Shown one piece after another: positions 1-8,168 of a stretch of DNA of 64,000 nt. Both the position numbers and the translations under genes were made by a program. Below the pieces are notes generated by a model. It was not told the DNA's origin and did not search any database. It was given only the letters and a program-made list of their open reading frames with translations. The DNA comes from Edaphobacter bradus (GTDB lineage: Bacteria > Acidobacteriota > Terriglobia > Terriglobales > Acidobacteriaceae): assembly GCF_025685645.1 (NCBI RefSeq), contig NZ_JAGSYF010000008.1, forward strand, positions 1-64,000. Reading direction: 5' to 3'. Numbering within the stretch: position 1 is the first letter of the stretch; every line of letters starts with the position of its first letter.

Positions 1-147
1 GGCACGGAGATGGTGATGCCGGGCGACAACATCGCGCTGGAGATCACGCTGCACACCCCGGTGGCCATGGAGAAGGGCCTGCGCTTCGCCATCCGCGAGG
101 GCGGACGCACCGTCGGCGCCGGTACCATCTCCGAGATCATTAAGTAA
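1..147 (+). CDS. tuf: Elongation factor Tu, C-terminal fragment (5' end outside window)
   Basis: The window opens inside this gene and only the last 48 codons are present. The translation contains the domain-3 segments VMPGDNIALEI and GLRFAIREGGRTVGAG and ends ISEIIK, which is typical of bacterial EF-Tu. EF-Tu is the GTPase that delivers aminoacyl-tRNA to the ribosome. It sits 73 bases upstream of rpsJ, the usual tuf-rpsJ junction, so it is probably co-transcribed with the S10 cluster. Confidence 0.95.
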   Translation, partial: GTEMVMPGDNIALEITLHTPVAMEKGLRFAIREGGRTVGAGTISEIIK

Positions 148-220
148 TAGATAGCGCCGCCTGCTTCCGCGGGCGGCGACTCAACCCGATCTTTGCACAA
201 CAAGACTGAGAGAGAAGACG

Positions 221-538
221 ATGGCAGGACAGAGAATCAGAATTCGGTTGAAGGCTTATGACTACCGCGTGCTCGACACCTCCACCGGTGAGATCGTCGA
301 AACGGCCAAGCGCACGGGCGCTCAGGTTGCGGGCCCCATTCCCCTGCCGACGATGAAGAACAAGTATTGCGTGCTGCGTTCGCCCCACGTCGACAAGAAG
401 TCGCGCGAGGCCTTCGAGATCCGCACGCACAAGCGGCTGATCGACATTCTCGAGCCGACGCAGCAGACGGTCGATGCGCTGATGAAGCTCGATCTTCCGG
501 CTGGCGTGGATGTCGAGATCAAGACGGTTCAGAAGTAA
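221..538 (+). CDS. rpsJ: 30S ribosomal protein S10
   Basis: 105 residues, the normal S10 length. The signatures RIRLKAYDYR near the N terminus and RTHKRLIDI in the C-terminal half are intact. S10 belongs to the 30S head and, in other bacteria, also acts with NusB/NusG in antitermination. A purine-rich GAGAGAAG lies just upstream of the ATG. It is first in the S10-type order ahead of rplC. Confidence 0.97.
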   Translation: MAGQRIRIRLKAYDYRVLDTSTGEIVETAKRTGAQVAGPIPLPTMKNKYCVLRSPHVDKKSREAFEIRTHKRLIDILEPTQQTVDALMKLDLPAGVDVEIKTVQK

Positions 539-625
539 AGAACCTTGAGCAGAGAGCTTTAGTTTTCGATCTGTTGAGTGACACCTACAGTGCTCCGCTG
601 AGCATGATGAGGAAAGGAAAAGAAG

Positions 626-1363
626 ATGTCAGTATCAGGAATTCTCGGTAAAAAGATCGGCATGACCCAGATGTTCGATGACAAGGGTGAGGTTCACCCG
701 GTCACCGTGCTGAAGGCCGGCCCCTGCGTTGTGACGCAGCTGAAGACTCTGGCCAAGGACGGCTACGACGCCGCCCAGATCGGCTACGTCGATTTCGTAA
801 AGGCTTCGAAGGTGAACAAGGCCATGACCGGCCACTTTGCCAAGTCGAACGTTCCTCCGGTCCGCGTTTTGAAGGAGGTTGCGGTTGAGACTGCGGCCGC
901 CAAGGATGGCGAAGAGTCGAATGGCATCAAGGCGGGTGATCGCATCCTGGTTGATATTTTTTCGGACGAAAAATTTGTGGATGTGATCGGCACCTCGAAG
1001 GGCCGTGGCTTTGCCGGCGTCATTCGCCGCCATGCCTTCGGAGGCGGGCCGAAGTCGCACGGTCACATGTTCCAGGTGCAGGGTTCGATCGGAGCCTCGT
1101 CGTTTCCCTCGCGCGTCTTCCCGGGCCAGCGTATGCCGGGCCACATGGGACACGACCAGGTGACGGTTCGCAATCTGCGGATCCGCGGGATCGATCTCGA
1201 CGAGAACCTGATCATGGTCGAGGGAGCAGTTCCGGGGCCGCGTGATGGTTATGTTCTGATCTCGAAGGCCAAGGCTCCGCCGCGTGAGCGCCGTGGCTTC
1301 GCGGGTGCGACGACACTCGATCCGCTGAAGGCTTCGAAGAAGGCTGCGCCGAAGAAGAAGTAA
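626..1363 (+). CDS. rplC: 50S ribosomal protein L3
   Basis: 245 residues, longer than the ~210 of E. coli because of a basic C-terminal tail ending in KKAAPKKK. The N terminus GILGKKIGMTQMF and the central loop with FPSRVFPGQRMPGHMG are diagnostic; that loop reaches the peptidyl-transferase region of 23S rRNA. The ribosome-binding site is a run of AGGAAAGGAA before the ATG. The Lys/Ala tail recurs in other proteins of this cluster. Confidence 0.96.
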   Translation: MSVSGILGKKIGMTQMFDDKGEVHPVTVLKAGPCVVTQLKTLAKDGYDAAQIGYVDFVKASKVNKAMTGHFAKSNVPPVRVLKEVAVETAAAKDGEESNGIKAGDRILVDIFSDEKFVDVIGTSKGRGFAGVIRRHAFGGGPKSHGHMFQVQGSIGASSFPSRVFPGQRMPGHMGHDQVTVRNLRIRGIDLDENLIMVEGAVPGPRDGYVLISKAKAPPRERRGFAGATTLDPLKASKKAAPKKK

Positions 1364-1503
1364 AGAAAAATAAGTAGAAGGTATTTGTTTTTGCTTATTG
1401 ATTCATAGCAACACTCTGCTCGGGGAACAGGACCGGTGAAAGCAGAGAAACAAAGTCAGGGCGTGCCGCATCGATGGCCGCACAGAAAGTGAAACGAAGA
1501 ACG

Positions 1504-2181
1504 ATGGCAAACATCAACGTAGTCAATCTCGGCGGAACGAAGGTTGGGGAGTTTGAGCTCTCTGACGCGGTCTTCGCCGGTGACGTGAATGACGGGCTGC
1601 TGTGGGAGGCAGTGAAGCACTATCGCGCAGCTCTCCGGCAGGGAACGGCGGCGACCAAGAACCGTAAGCTGGTCTCCGGCGCCGGCAAGAAGCTGTGGAA
1701 GCAGAAGGGAACGGGACGCGCTCGCGTGGGCTCGATCCGCACTCCGCTCTGGCGCGGCGGCGGTACGGTCCACGGGCCTCAGCCGCGCAGCTATGAGTAT
1801 GCGTTTCCGCAGAAGAAGCTGATGGGCGCATTGCGCTCGGCCATTACTGCGAAGATCGCAGAGGGCAAGTTCACCGTCGTCGATTCGTTCGCGGTGCCTG
1901 AGGCCAAGACGAAGCTGTATCGCCAGGCTCTCGACAAGCTGGAGGCGGGCAAGACGACCCTGCTGGTCGAGACAAGCAAGAAGCTCGATGAGAAGCTGTA
2001 CCTTGGCTCGCGGAATCTGGCAGGCGTCGAGCTGGTCCTCAGCTCCGAGGTTCATCCCTATGACCTGCTTCGCTATGAGCACGCTGTCTTCTCGAAGGAC
2101 GCCATCGAGGCCCTGCAGGAGACGTTGAAGAAGTACGTATCGAAGCGCAAGGCCGCTGCGGCCCAGAAGGAGGTCGCATAA
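1504..2181 (+). CDS. rplD: 50S ribosomal protein L4
   Basis: 225 residues from the chosen ATG at 1504. An in-frame ATG at 1474 would add ten basic residues but lacks a ribosome-binding site, whereas GAAACGAAGAACG precedes 1504. The exposed loop with KLWKQKGTGRARVGS and RGGGTVHGP marks the L4 family. L4 lines the exit tunnel and in enterobacteria represses its own operon; no such leader can be shown here. Its TAA is followed directly by the rplW ATG. Confidence 0.95.
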   Translation: MANINVVNLGGTKVGEFELSDAVFAGDVNDGLLWEAVKHYRAALRQGTAATKNRKLVSGAGKKLWKQKGTGRARVGSIRTPLWRGGGTVHGPQPRSYEYAFPQKKLMGALRSAITAKIAEGKFTVVDSFAVPEAKTKLYRQALDKLEAGKTTLLVETSKKLDEKLYLGSRNLAGVELVLSSEVHPYDLLRYEHAVFSKDAIEALQETLKKYVSKRKAAAAQKEVA

Positions 2182-2475
2182 ATGCCGACTCTTTATACCG
2201 TCATTCGCCGTCCCCTGATTACCGAGAAGGGCATGGGCGTGAAAGAGACTCAGAACACCCTGGTCTTTGAGGTCGATCTGAAGGCGACCAAGACCGAGGT
2301 GAAGCAAGCTGTGGAAGCCCTCTTCAAGGTGAAGGTCTCGGGTGTTCGCACATCGACCGTTGAGGGCAAGGAGCGCCGCCGCGGAAAGTTTGCAGGCTAC
2401 CGCCCCGACTGGAAGAAGGCTTATGTTCGCCTGAAAGAGGGCGAGAAGATGCCGGAGTACATCAACAGCCTGTAA
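2182..2475 (+). CDS. rplW: 50S ribosomal protein L23
   Basis: 97 residues, standard length. The N-terminal YTVIRRPLITEKGM and the later RRGKFAGYRPDWKKAYV match L23, which lies at the tunnel exit and docks trigger factor and SRP. The ATG abuts the rplD stop codon, and its GGAGG ribosome-binding site lies inside the last codons of rplD, which suggests translational coupling. Confidence 0.96.
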   Translation: MPTLYTVIRRPLITEKGMGVKETQNTLVFEVDLKATKTEVKQAVEALFKVKVSGVRTSTVEGKERRRGKFAGYRPDWKKAYVRLKEGEKMPEYINSL

Positions 2476-2563
2476 GCAACGAGCAGGACTGGATTTCTAA
2501 CGAAGTTTTGAAAGAGAACTAGCGACCCGGCTTTAGGGCCCCAGGCTAGGAGTTGAAAAGACG

Positions 2564-3388
2564 ATGCCGATCAAATCATTTCGACCGATTACACCATCCC
2601 TCCGCTTCGCGACGAAGCTGGTCAACGATGACCTGACGACGGACAAGCCGCATAAGCCGTTGCTGGCCGTCAAGCAGCGCACCGGCGGCCGCAACTCGAC
2701 CGGCGCTCTCTCAGTGCGTCACCAGGGTGGCGGCCACAAGAAGAAGCTGCGCCTCATCGACTTCAAGCGCGACAAGTACGGTATCCCGGCCACAGTGACG
2801 ACGATCGAATACGATCCGAATCGCAGCTCGCGCATTGCGCTGGTCAGCTACGCCGACGGCGAGAAGCGCTACATCCTGCAGCCGGTTGGGCTGAAGGTTG
2901 GCCAGTCGATCATGAGCGGTCCTGAGGCCGACATTCTGGTTGGCAACGCACTGCCCCTGAAGAACATCCCTGCTGGTACGACGATACACAACATCGAACT
3001 TCGTCCGGGCAAGGGCGCTCAGATGGCCCGTTCGGCAGGCGCGCAGGTTCAGCTCGTTGCGAAAGAAGGCGACTATGCCCTTCTGAAGCTGCCCTCTGGC
3101 GAGACCCGCAAGGTCCTCGTTGAGTGCATGGCGACGATCGGCCAGGTCGGCAACACGGACCACGAGAATGTCACGATCGGCAAGGCGGGTCGTAATCGTT
3201 GGAAGGGAATCCGTCCGGCGAATCGCGGCGTCTCGATGAACCCGGTCGATCACCCGCACGGCGGTGGTGAGGGCAAGACCTCGGGCGGCCGTCATCCGGT
3301 GACGCCGTGGGGCCAGCCGACCCGTGGCTACAAGACACGCAACAACAAGCGGACCGATGTGTTCATCGTCAACCGCCGCAGCAAGTAA
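2564..3388 (+). CDS. rplB: 50S ribosomal protein L2
   Basis: 274 residues, almost identical in length to E. coli L2. The C-terminal motif MNPVDHPHGGGEGKTSGGRH includes the conserved histidine implicated in peptidyl transfer and subunit association. The N terminus KSFRPITPSLRFAT is also typical. An 88-base gap separates it from rplW. Confidence 0.97.
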   Translation: MPIKSFRPITPSLRFATKLVNDDLTTDKPHKPLLAVKQRTGGRNSTGALSVRHQGGGHKKKLRLIDFKRDKYGIPATVTTIEYDPNRSSRIALVSYADGEKRYILQPVGLKVGQSIMSGPEADILVGNALPLKNIPAGTTIHNIELRPGKGAQMARSAGAQVQLVAKEGDYALLKLPSGETRKVLVECMATIGQVGNTDHENVTIGKAGRNRWKGIRPANRGVSMNPVDHPHGGGEGKTSGGRHPVTPWGQPTRGYKTRNNKRTDVFIVNRRSK

Positions 3389-3435
3389 AAGCTTTTCGGT
3401 AGAGAAGCGTTTTAGAGAGATTTCGGAGCTAACAG

Positions 3436-3723
3436 ATGGCACGTTCTACGAAAAAAGGCCCCTTCATCGACGATCACATCATGGCGAAGATCAACGTCAT
3501 GAACCAGGCGAACGATAAGAAGGTGGTACGCACCTGGTCCCGCCGGTCCACGATTCACCCGGACTTCGTCGGGCACACGATCGCCGTCCACAACGGCCGC
3601 AAGTTCATCCCGGTCTACGTGACGGAAAACATGGTGGGCCACAAGCTGGGCGAGTTTGCGGCGACCCGTACATTCAAGGGGCACTCCGCCAAGGCGGCCG
3701 AGACCTCCGCAAAGCCGAAGTAA
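3436..3723 (+). CDS. rpsS: 30S ribosomal protein S19
   Basis: 95 residues. ARSTKKGPFIDDHIM at the N terminus and the central TWSRRSTIHPDFVGHTIAVH are family hallmarks. S19 binds the 3' domain of 16S rRNA with S13 in the 30S head. It follows rplB by 47 bases, in canonical order. Confidence 0.97.
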   Translation: MARSTKKGPFIDDHIMAKINVMNQANDKKVVRTWSRRSTIHPDFVGHTIAVHNGRKFIPVYVTENMVGHKLGEFAATRTFKGHSAKAAETSAKPK

Positions 3724-3773
3724 AAACTCTTCGGCAGAATAGTTTGTTTTTTTGTTTCTAAGGACTGAAAGTC

Positions 3774-4292
3774 ATGGCTAAGGCAGCAGAGAAAATCAGA
3801 GAGTTTCGCGCTGAGGCGAAGTTCCAACGCACGAGCCCGCAAAAGGCGAAGCTCGTCCTCGACCTCATCAAGGGCCTCCGCGTGGAGCAGGCGATCAACA
3901 CGGTTCACTTTAGCTCGAAGCGCATCGCTCCGGTGGTCGAGAAGGTTTTGCGTTCGGCGATCCAGAACGCCAACTACGTTTCGCAGGAGCAGGGCCTCGA
4001 TGTCGACGTCGACAACCTGTATGTGAAGTCGGCCGTGGCGAACGAGGGACCTCGTATGAAGCGGATTCGCCCTGCCCCGATGGGTCGTGCGTTTCGTTAC
4101 CAGCGCAGGCTGGCACACATCGTCGTCACCGTCGCCGAGAAGAAGGCGCCCGTGACGGCAGCCGGGGAGACCGAGACGGTCGCCGCGCCGGCAAAGGGCG
4201 CCAAGAAGACGGCCACCAAGACCGCGGCGAAGAAGACTGCAGCCAAGAAGGCTCCCGCGAAGAAGGCAGCAGTTAAGAAAGCCACGAAATAA
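3774..4292 (+). CDS. rplV: 50S ribosomal protein L22 with Lys/Ala-rich C-terminal extension
   Basis: 172 residues, about 60 more than the usual ~110. Residues ~1-122 form the normal L22 core, with RTSPQKAKLVLDLIKG and the beta-hairpin GPRMKRIRPAPMGRAFRY that lines the exit tunnel. Residues ~123-172 are a low-complexity tail of AAKK/PAKK repeats resembling histone H1-like tails. The tail is probably disordered and may add rRNA contacts; this is inference. Confidence 0.95.
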   Translation: MAKAAEKIREFRAEAKFQRTSPQKAKLVLDLIKGLRVEQAINTVHFSSKRIAPVVEKVLRSAIQNANYVSQEQGLDVDVDNLYVKSAVANEGPRMKRIRPAPMGRAFRYQRRLAHIVVTVAEKKAPVTAAGETETVAAPAKGAKKTATKTAAKKTAAKKAPAKKAAVKKATK

Positions 4293-4385
4293 GCGTTCTT
4301 TTTTGCTTGCCAGGATTGGTAAAATAAAGGTTTTGCATGACCGCCCGCCGGCTCAACCGGCACCGGGCACGGAGTAAAGGAAACT

Positions 4386-5060
4386 ATGGGACAGAAAGTC
4401 CATCCGTATGGGTTTCGCCTCGGCGTGAACAAGCCGTGGAAGTCGCGCTGGTTCGTTGAGCGCGGCTATGACAAGCTGCTGGTCGAGGACGTCAAGCTGA
4501 AGGCCGAGCTGCGTGACAAGCTGAAGGCCGCCGGCGTGAGCTCGGTTGAGGTGGAGCGTCCGGGCAACAAGCTGCGCCTGATCATCCGCACCGCGCGGCC
4601 GGGCATCATCATCGGCCGCAAGGGCGCGGAGATCGACAAGCTCAAGGCCGACATCCAGAAGAACACGAGCCGCGAGGTGTTTGTCGACATCCTCGAGGTT
4701 AACAAGCCGGAGCTGGATGCTCAGCTGGTGGCCGAGAACATCGCGCTGCAGCTCGAGAAGCGCGTCAGCTTCCGCCGCGCGATGCGCAAGAGCGTGGACT
4801 CTGCGCTGCGTTTCGGCTGCAAGGGCATCAAGGTTCGCGTCTCGGGCCGTCTGAATGGAAACGAGATCGCGCGATCGGAGTGGTATCTGCAGGGACGTCT
4901 GCCGCTGCACACGCTGCGCGCCGATATCGACTACGGCTTCGCAGAGGCCAAGACGACGTATGGCGTCATCGGCGTCAAGACGTGGATCTACCGTGGCGAT
5001 ATCTACGAGCAGAAGAAGCGTCGCGATCAGGGTACGACGTCCGGAGTGTTCACGTCGTAA
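4386..5060 (+). CDS. rpsC: 30S ribosomal protein S3
   Basis: 224 residues. The N terminus GQKVHPYGFRLGV, a KH domain with the GXXG loop in GIIIGRKGAEIDKL, and the C-terminal RSEWYLQGRLPLHTLRADID identify S3, part of the mRNA-entry helicase region of the 30S subunit. It is followed by a 121-base spacer rich in AGCTA repeats before rplP. Confidence 0.97.
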   Translation: MGQKVHPYGFRLGVNKPWKSRWFVERGYDKLLVEDVKLKAELRDKLKAAGVSSVEVERPGNKLRLIIRTARPGIIIGRKGAEIDKLKADIQKNTSREVFVDILEVNKPELDAQLVAENIALQLEKRVSFRRAMRKSVDSALRFGCKGIKVRVSGRLNGNEIARSEWYLQGRLPLHTLRADIDYGFAEAKTTYGVIGVKTWIYRGDIYEQKKRRDQGTTSGVFTS

Positions 5061-5068
5061 GCACATCT

Positions 5069-5165
5069 GCTAGCTCTTAGCTCTTAGCTTTTAGCTAGTT
5101 GGTTGCAGCGGAGAAGATTTTGAATCAGCTAGATCTGGCTAACAGCTAGAAGCTAGCAGCTAACA
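5069..5165. repeat. AGCTA-rich imperfect inverted repeat between rpsC and rplP
   Basis: The spacer is built of short TAGCT/AGCTA units. The left arm (about 5069-5096) pairs with the right arm (about 5140-5162) with only a few mismatches, so the transcript could form a long hairpin. A related segment lies downstream of rpsD (16527-16585). There is no T-run after it, so it is not a classical terminator. It looks like a dispersed palindromic intergenic repeat. Confidence 0.6.
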
Positions 5166-5181
5166 GCCAGGGGTTTTCGTT

Positions 5182-5616
5182 ATGTTGATGCCAAAGAAGG
5201 TGAAGTATCGCAAGCAGCAGCGCGGCCGTATGACCGGCAAGGCGTGGCGCGGCTCCGATCTCTCGTTCGGTGACTACGGCCTGAAGGTCATGGAGTGCGG
5301 TTACATCACTGACCGCCAGATCGAGGCCAGCCGTATCGCGATGACGCGTTTCATCAAGCGCGGCGGCAAGGTGTGGCTGCGTCTGTTCCCGGACAAGCCG
5401 ATCACAAAGAAGCCGGCCGAAACCCGTATGGGTAAGGGCAAGGGCGCTCCGGATCACTGGGTCTGCGTGGTTCGTCCGGGCAGGATCCTCTTCGAGATGG
5501 AGGGTGTGAACCCGGACATCGCCAAGGAAGCGATGCGCCTGGCGGCTCACAAGCTTCCGCTGAAGACCAGTTTCGTCATGCGCCACGACGTAAAGGCGAC
5601 GGTCGCAGCCAAGTAA
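5182..5616 (+). CDS. rplP: 50S ribosomal protein L16
   Basis: 144 residues. The start at 5182 gives MLMPKKVKYRKQQRGR, matching the family MLxPK consensus, and an AGGGG lies at good spacing; the ATG two codons later is less well placed. GDYGLKVMECGYITDRQIEA and MGKGKGAPDHWVCVVRPG are diagnostic. L16 helps position A-site tRNA. Confidence 0.96.
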   Translation: MLMPKKVKYRKQQRGRMTGKAWRGSDLSFGDYGLKVMECGYITDRQIEASRIAMTRFIKRGGKVWLRLFPDKPITKKPAETRMGKGKGAPDHWVCVVRPGRILFEMEGVNPDIAKEAMRLAAHKLPLKTSFVMRHDVKATVAAK

Positions 5617-5638
5617 TTAAGGTTTGAAGGAAAAGACA

Positions 5639-5905
5639 ATGGAACTCGACAAGATTCGCAACCTCAGTGACGACGAGCTCAAGAGCGAGCAGGCCAAGGC
5701 GGCCGAGCAGCTCTTCCGCATCCGCTTCCAGAAGAGCCTAGGTAACAGCGATGGCGTGAAGAAGCTGCGGACGCTCAAGCTGGACATCGCCCGTATCAAG
5801 ACCGTCGCCCGTGAGCGTGAGCTCGGCGCCGGCAAGCCGGTGGCTGCGGTTGCCGCAAAGGCCGAGCCGGCCAAGAGTACTCGCAAGAAAGCGAAGAAGG
5901 ATTAA
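5639..5905 (+). CDS. rpmC: 50S ribosomal protein L29
   Basis: 88 residues from ATG 5639, preceded by GAAGGA; a TTG fifteen bases earlier is in frame but overlaps that ribosome-binding site. The helical core LDKIRNLSDDELKSEQ and LFRIRFQKSLG fits L29, a tunnel-exit protein. A basic alanine-rich tail follows (residues ~65-88), making it longer than the usual ~65. Confidence 0.94.
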   Translation: MELDKIRNLSDDELKSEQAKAAEQLFRIRFQKSLGNSDGVKKLRTLKLDIARIKTVARERELGAGKPVAAVAAKAEPAKSTRKKAKKD

Positions 5906-5908
5906 GTC

Positions 5909-6238
5909 ATGGCAGATACAACGAACAACACGCAGGCAACCGAGCAGGCGGCGTCGCGCCGTAACGAGAAGGTCGGCCTCGTCGTCTCGACCAAGATGCA
6001 GAAGACGATCGTCGTCGAGATCGAGATGCGCAAGGCGCACCCGAAGTACAAGCGCGTGATGAAGTCGAACAAGAAGTTCTACGCGCACGACGAGCAGAAC
6101 TCGGCCCGCGTGGGCGATGTGGTCCGCATCCGTGAGGCGCGGCCCTTGTCGAAGCTCAAGCGGTGGTCGCTTGAGGAGATCGTCCGCCGCAGCTCGCTCG
6201 CCCAGCTTGCCGACGAGACGCCTGCTGAAGGGAAGTAG
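5909..6238 (+). CDS. rpsQ: 30S ribosomal protein S17
   Basis: 109 residues, with a ~22-residue polar N-terminal extension and a short C-terminal tail around the ~85-residue core. The core shows VVSTKMQKTIVVEIE and GDVVRIREARPLSKLKRW, the OB-fold signatures of S17. It starts three bases after the rpmC stop. Confidence 0.95.
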   Translation: MADTTNNTQATEQAASRRNEKVGLVVSTKMQKTIVVEIEMRKAHPKYKRVMKSNKKFYAHDEQNSARVGDVVRIREARPLSKLKRWSLEEIVRRSSLAQLADETPAEGK

Positions 6239-6248
6239 TCAGTGTCCC

Positions 6249-6296
6249 GGGCCTCAGGGCTCGTGAAGAAGTTTGGAATGTTGGGGCCTGAGGCCC
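6249..6296 (+). other. Inverted repeat at the rpsQ/rplN (S10/spc) junction
   Basis: A perfect 10-bp inverted repeat, GGGCCTCAGG at 6249-6258 and CCTGAGGCCC at 6287-6296, encloses a 28-base loop in the 83-base spacer. The second arm ends 25 bases before the rplN ATG. There is no T-run, so termination is unlikely. In E. coli this point separates the S10 and spc operons. A processing or translational control role is possible but unproven. Confidence 0.4.
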
Positions 6297-6321
6297 TGAC
6301 CGTTACACCAGGAGACGAACG

Positions 6322-6693
6322 ATGTCAGTACAGATGAGAACAATCCTTGACGTTGCCGACAACTCCGGCGCGCGCAAGCTGCAGGTGATCCTGCCCCTTG
6401 GTGGCGGTCTCGGCAAGAAGGCCGGTCTCGGTGACGTTGTCACCGCGGCGGTCAAAGAGGCCTCGCCCGACGGCACCGTGAAGAAGGGCAAGGTCGTGAA
6501 GGCCGTGATCGTGCGGACCCGCAAGGAGTCGCGCCGCCGCGATGGAACCTATATCCGCTTTGATCAGAACGCCGCTGTCGTGATCAACGACGCGATGGAG
6601 CCGGTTGGAACGCGCGTCTTCGGGCCGGTTGCCCGTGAGCTCCGCGAGAAGAAGTTCCTGAAGATCGTCTCGCTCGCGCCTGAGGTTATCTAA
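6322..6693 (+). CDS. rplN: 50S ribosomal protein L14
   Basis: 122-123 residues, the exact family length. It starts VQMRTILDVADNSGARKLQ and ends with the characteristic KIVSLAPEVI. L14 sits at the subunit interface and is the binding site of the silencing factor RsfS. A GGAGACGAACG precedes the ATG. Confidence 0.97.
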   Translation: MSVQMRTILDVADNSGARKLQVILPLGGGLGKKAGLGDVVTAAVKEASPDGTVKKGKVVKAVIVRTRKESRRRDGTYIRFDQNAAVVINDAMEPVGTRVFGPVARELREKKFLKIVSLAPEVI

Positions 6694-6784
6694 CGTCATT
6701 TCGCGCCGAGCTGTCAGCGGCGCGCTTATCCCGGATTCCGACTCCGGTGCTGTATGGATCGTCGAGGCAGGAGAGAAGAACTTT

Positions 6785-7114
6785 ATGGCAGGCATCAAGA
6801 TCAAGCGCAACGACCGTGTGGAAGTGATCGCCGGCAAAGATAAGGGCAAGCAGGGCCGCGTGCTCCGCGTGATTGCGGACAAAAACCGCGTCCTGGTTGA
6901 GGGCGTGATGACGGTGAAGAAGCACGTCAAGCCCAACCCGCAGCGCAACATCAAGGGCGGCATCGCCGAGCAGGAGTCGCCGATCCACATCTCGAACGTG
7001 ATGCTGATCGACGCCGAGGGCAACAAGACCCGCGTCGGATCGCGGCTTGAGGGCGACAAGAGAGTTCGGGTTTCGAAGGCGAGCGGGAATGTGATTCCCG
7101 ACAAGAAGAAGTAA
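6785..7114 (+). CDS. rplX: 50S ribosomal protein L24
   Basis: 109 residues. The KOW motif region DRVEVIAGKDKGKQGRVLRV and the later NPQRNIKGGIAEQESPIHIS are clear L24 signatures. L24 is an early 50S assembly initiator near the tunnel exit. It is preceded by GGAGAGAAG. Confidence 0.96.
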   Translation: MAGIKIKRNDRVEVIAGKDKGKQGRVLRVIADKNRVLVEGVMTVKKHVKPNPQRNIKGGIAEQESPIHISNVMLIDAEGNKTRVGSRLEGDKRVRVSKASGNVIPDKKK

Positions 7115-7231
7115 AGAGATTAAGCAGAGTCTTTTGTCTTTGTAGTTTCAGTTTCAGAATTTCAGGTTCACCCCACGAATCGGTATACGGCATAGCCAAT
7201 CCGGAACCGTGGAGAAAGCGAAGAGTAGGTC

Positions 7232-7780
7232 ATGGCAACACGATTCAAAGAGAAGTACGAAAAAGAGATCAAACCGGCACTGGCGAAGGAACTCAGTATC
7301 GAGAACGTGATGGCGATTCCGAGGCTCGAGAAGATCGTCGTCAACATGGGTCTCGGTGAAGCGACGCAGAACGTGAAGATCATGGACCCTCTGGTCGCCG
7401 ATCTCGCGGCCATCACCGGCCAGAAGCCGGTGACGACCAAGGCCAAGAAGTCTATCGCGGCGTTCAAGGTCCGTGAGGGCATGCCCATCGGCGCGATGGT
7501 CACGCTGCGCGGCGACGCGATGTACGAGTTTCTGGACCGCCTGATCTCGATTGCGCTTCCTCGCGTTCGCGACTTCCGTGGCGTCTCATCGAAGAGCTTC
7601 GACGGCCGCGGCAACTACACGCTTGGCCTGCGCGACCAGCTCATCTTCGCCGAGATCGACTATGCGAAGGTCGACAAGCTGAAGGGCATGAACGTCACGA
7701 TCGTGACGACGGCGAAGGACGACAACGGCGCCCGCGCTCTGCTGAAGGGCTTTGGAATGCCTTTCCGCGCCGGAGCCTAA
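7232..7780 (+). CDS. rplE: 50S ribosomal protein L5
   Basis: 182 residues. RLEKIVVNMGLGEA, AITGQKPVTTKAKKSIA and SFDGRGNYTLGLRDQLIFAEI match L5, the 5S rRNA-binding protein of the central protuberance. A 117-base spacer separates it from rplX. Confidence 0.97.
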   Translation: MATRFKEKYEKEIKPALAKELSIENVMAIPRLEKIVVNMGLGEATQNVKIMDPLVADLAAITGQKPVTTKAKKSIAAFKVREGMPIGAMVTLRGDAMYEFLDRLISIALPRVRDFRGVSSKSFDGRGNYTLGLRDQLIFAEIDYAKVDKLKGMNVTIVTTAKDDNGARALLKGFGMPFRAGA

Positions 7781-7811
7781 ACAGAAGTTTGAAACAGGAT
7801 AGAGAATAAAT

Positions 7812-7997
7812 ATGGCAACTACCGCAAAACGCGTCAAAGATGCAGCCAAGCCGAAGTTCAAGTCCAGGAAGCACAACCGCTGCCAGCTCTGCGGCCGCCC
7901 GCGTGCGTTCCTGCGTAAGTTCGGCGTCTGCCGTCTCTGCTTCCGTTCGCTCGCTCTCAAGGGAGAGATTCCGGGCGTCGTGAAGTCGAGCTGGTAG
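7812..7997 (+). CDS. rpsN: 30S ribosomal protein S14, zinc-binding (type Z)
   Basis: 61 residues, the short zinc-ribbon form. Cysteines at 24, 27, 40 and 43 (CQLC and CRLC) form the zinc site, and RAFLRKFGVCRLCFRSLA is the family core. S14 is a 30S head protein. It starts 31 bases after rplE. No zinc-independent paralogue is seen in the window. Confidence 0.96.
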   Translation: MATTAKRVKDAAKPKFKSRKHNRCQLCGRPRAFLRKFGVCRLCFRSLALKGEIPGVVKSSW

Positions 7998-8168
7998 TAT
8001 AGAAGTATCACTCCGCGTACAGCTGGTTGAGACAGTACGCCCACCCAGAGACCTCATTCGGGCCACGGCTTTGAATGCAGACGTCTGGATGCAGCACCCG
8101 CAATAGAACATTCCCGCTGGTTCTCGTCGAGGCCGACTCGCGAGCGAACGGGGGATGAAGGAGAATGA

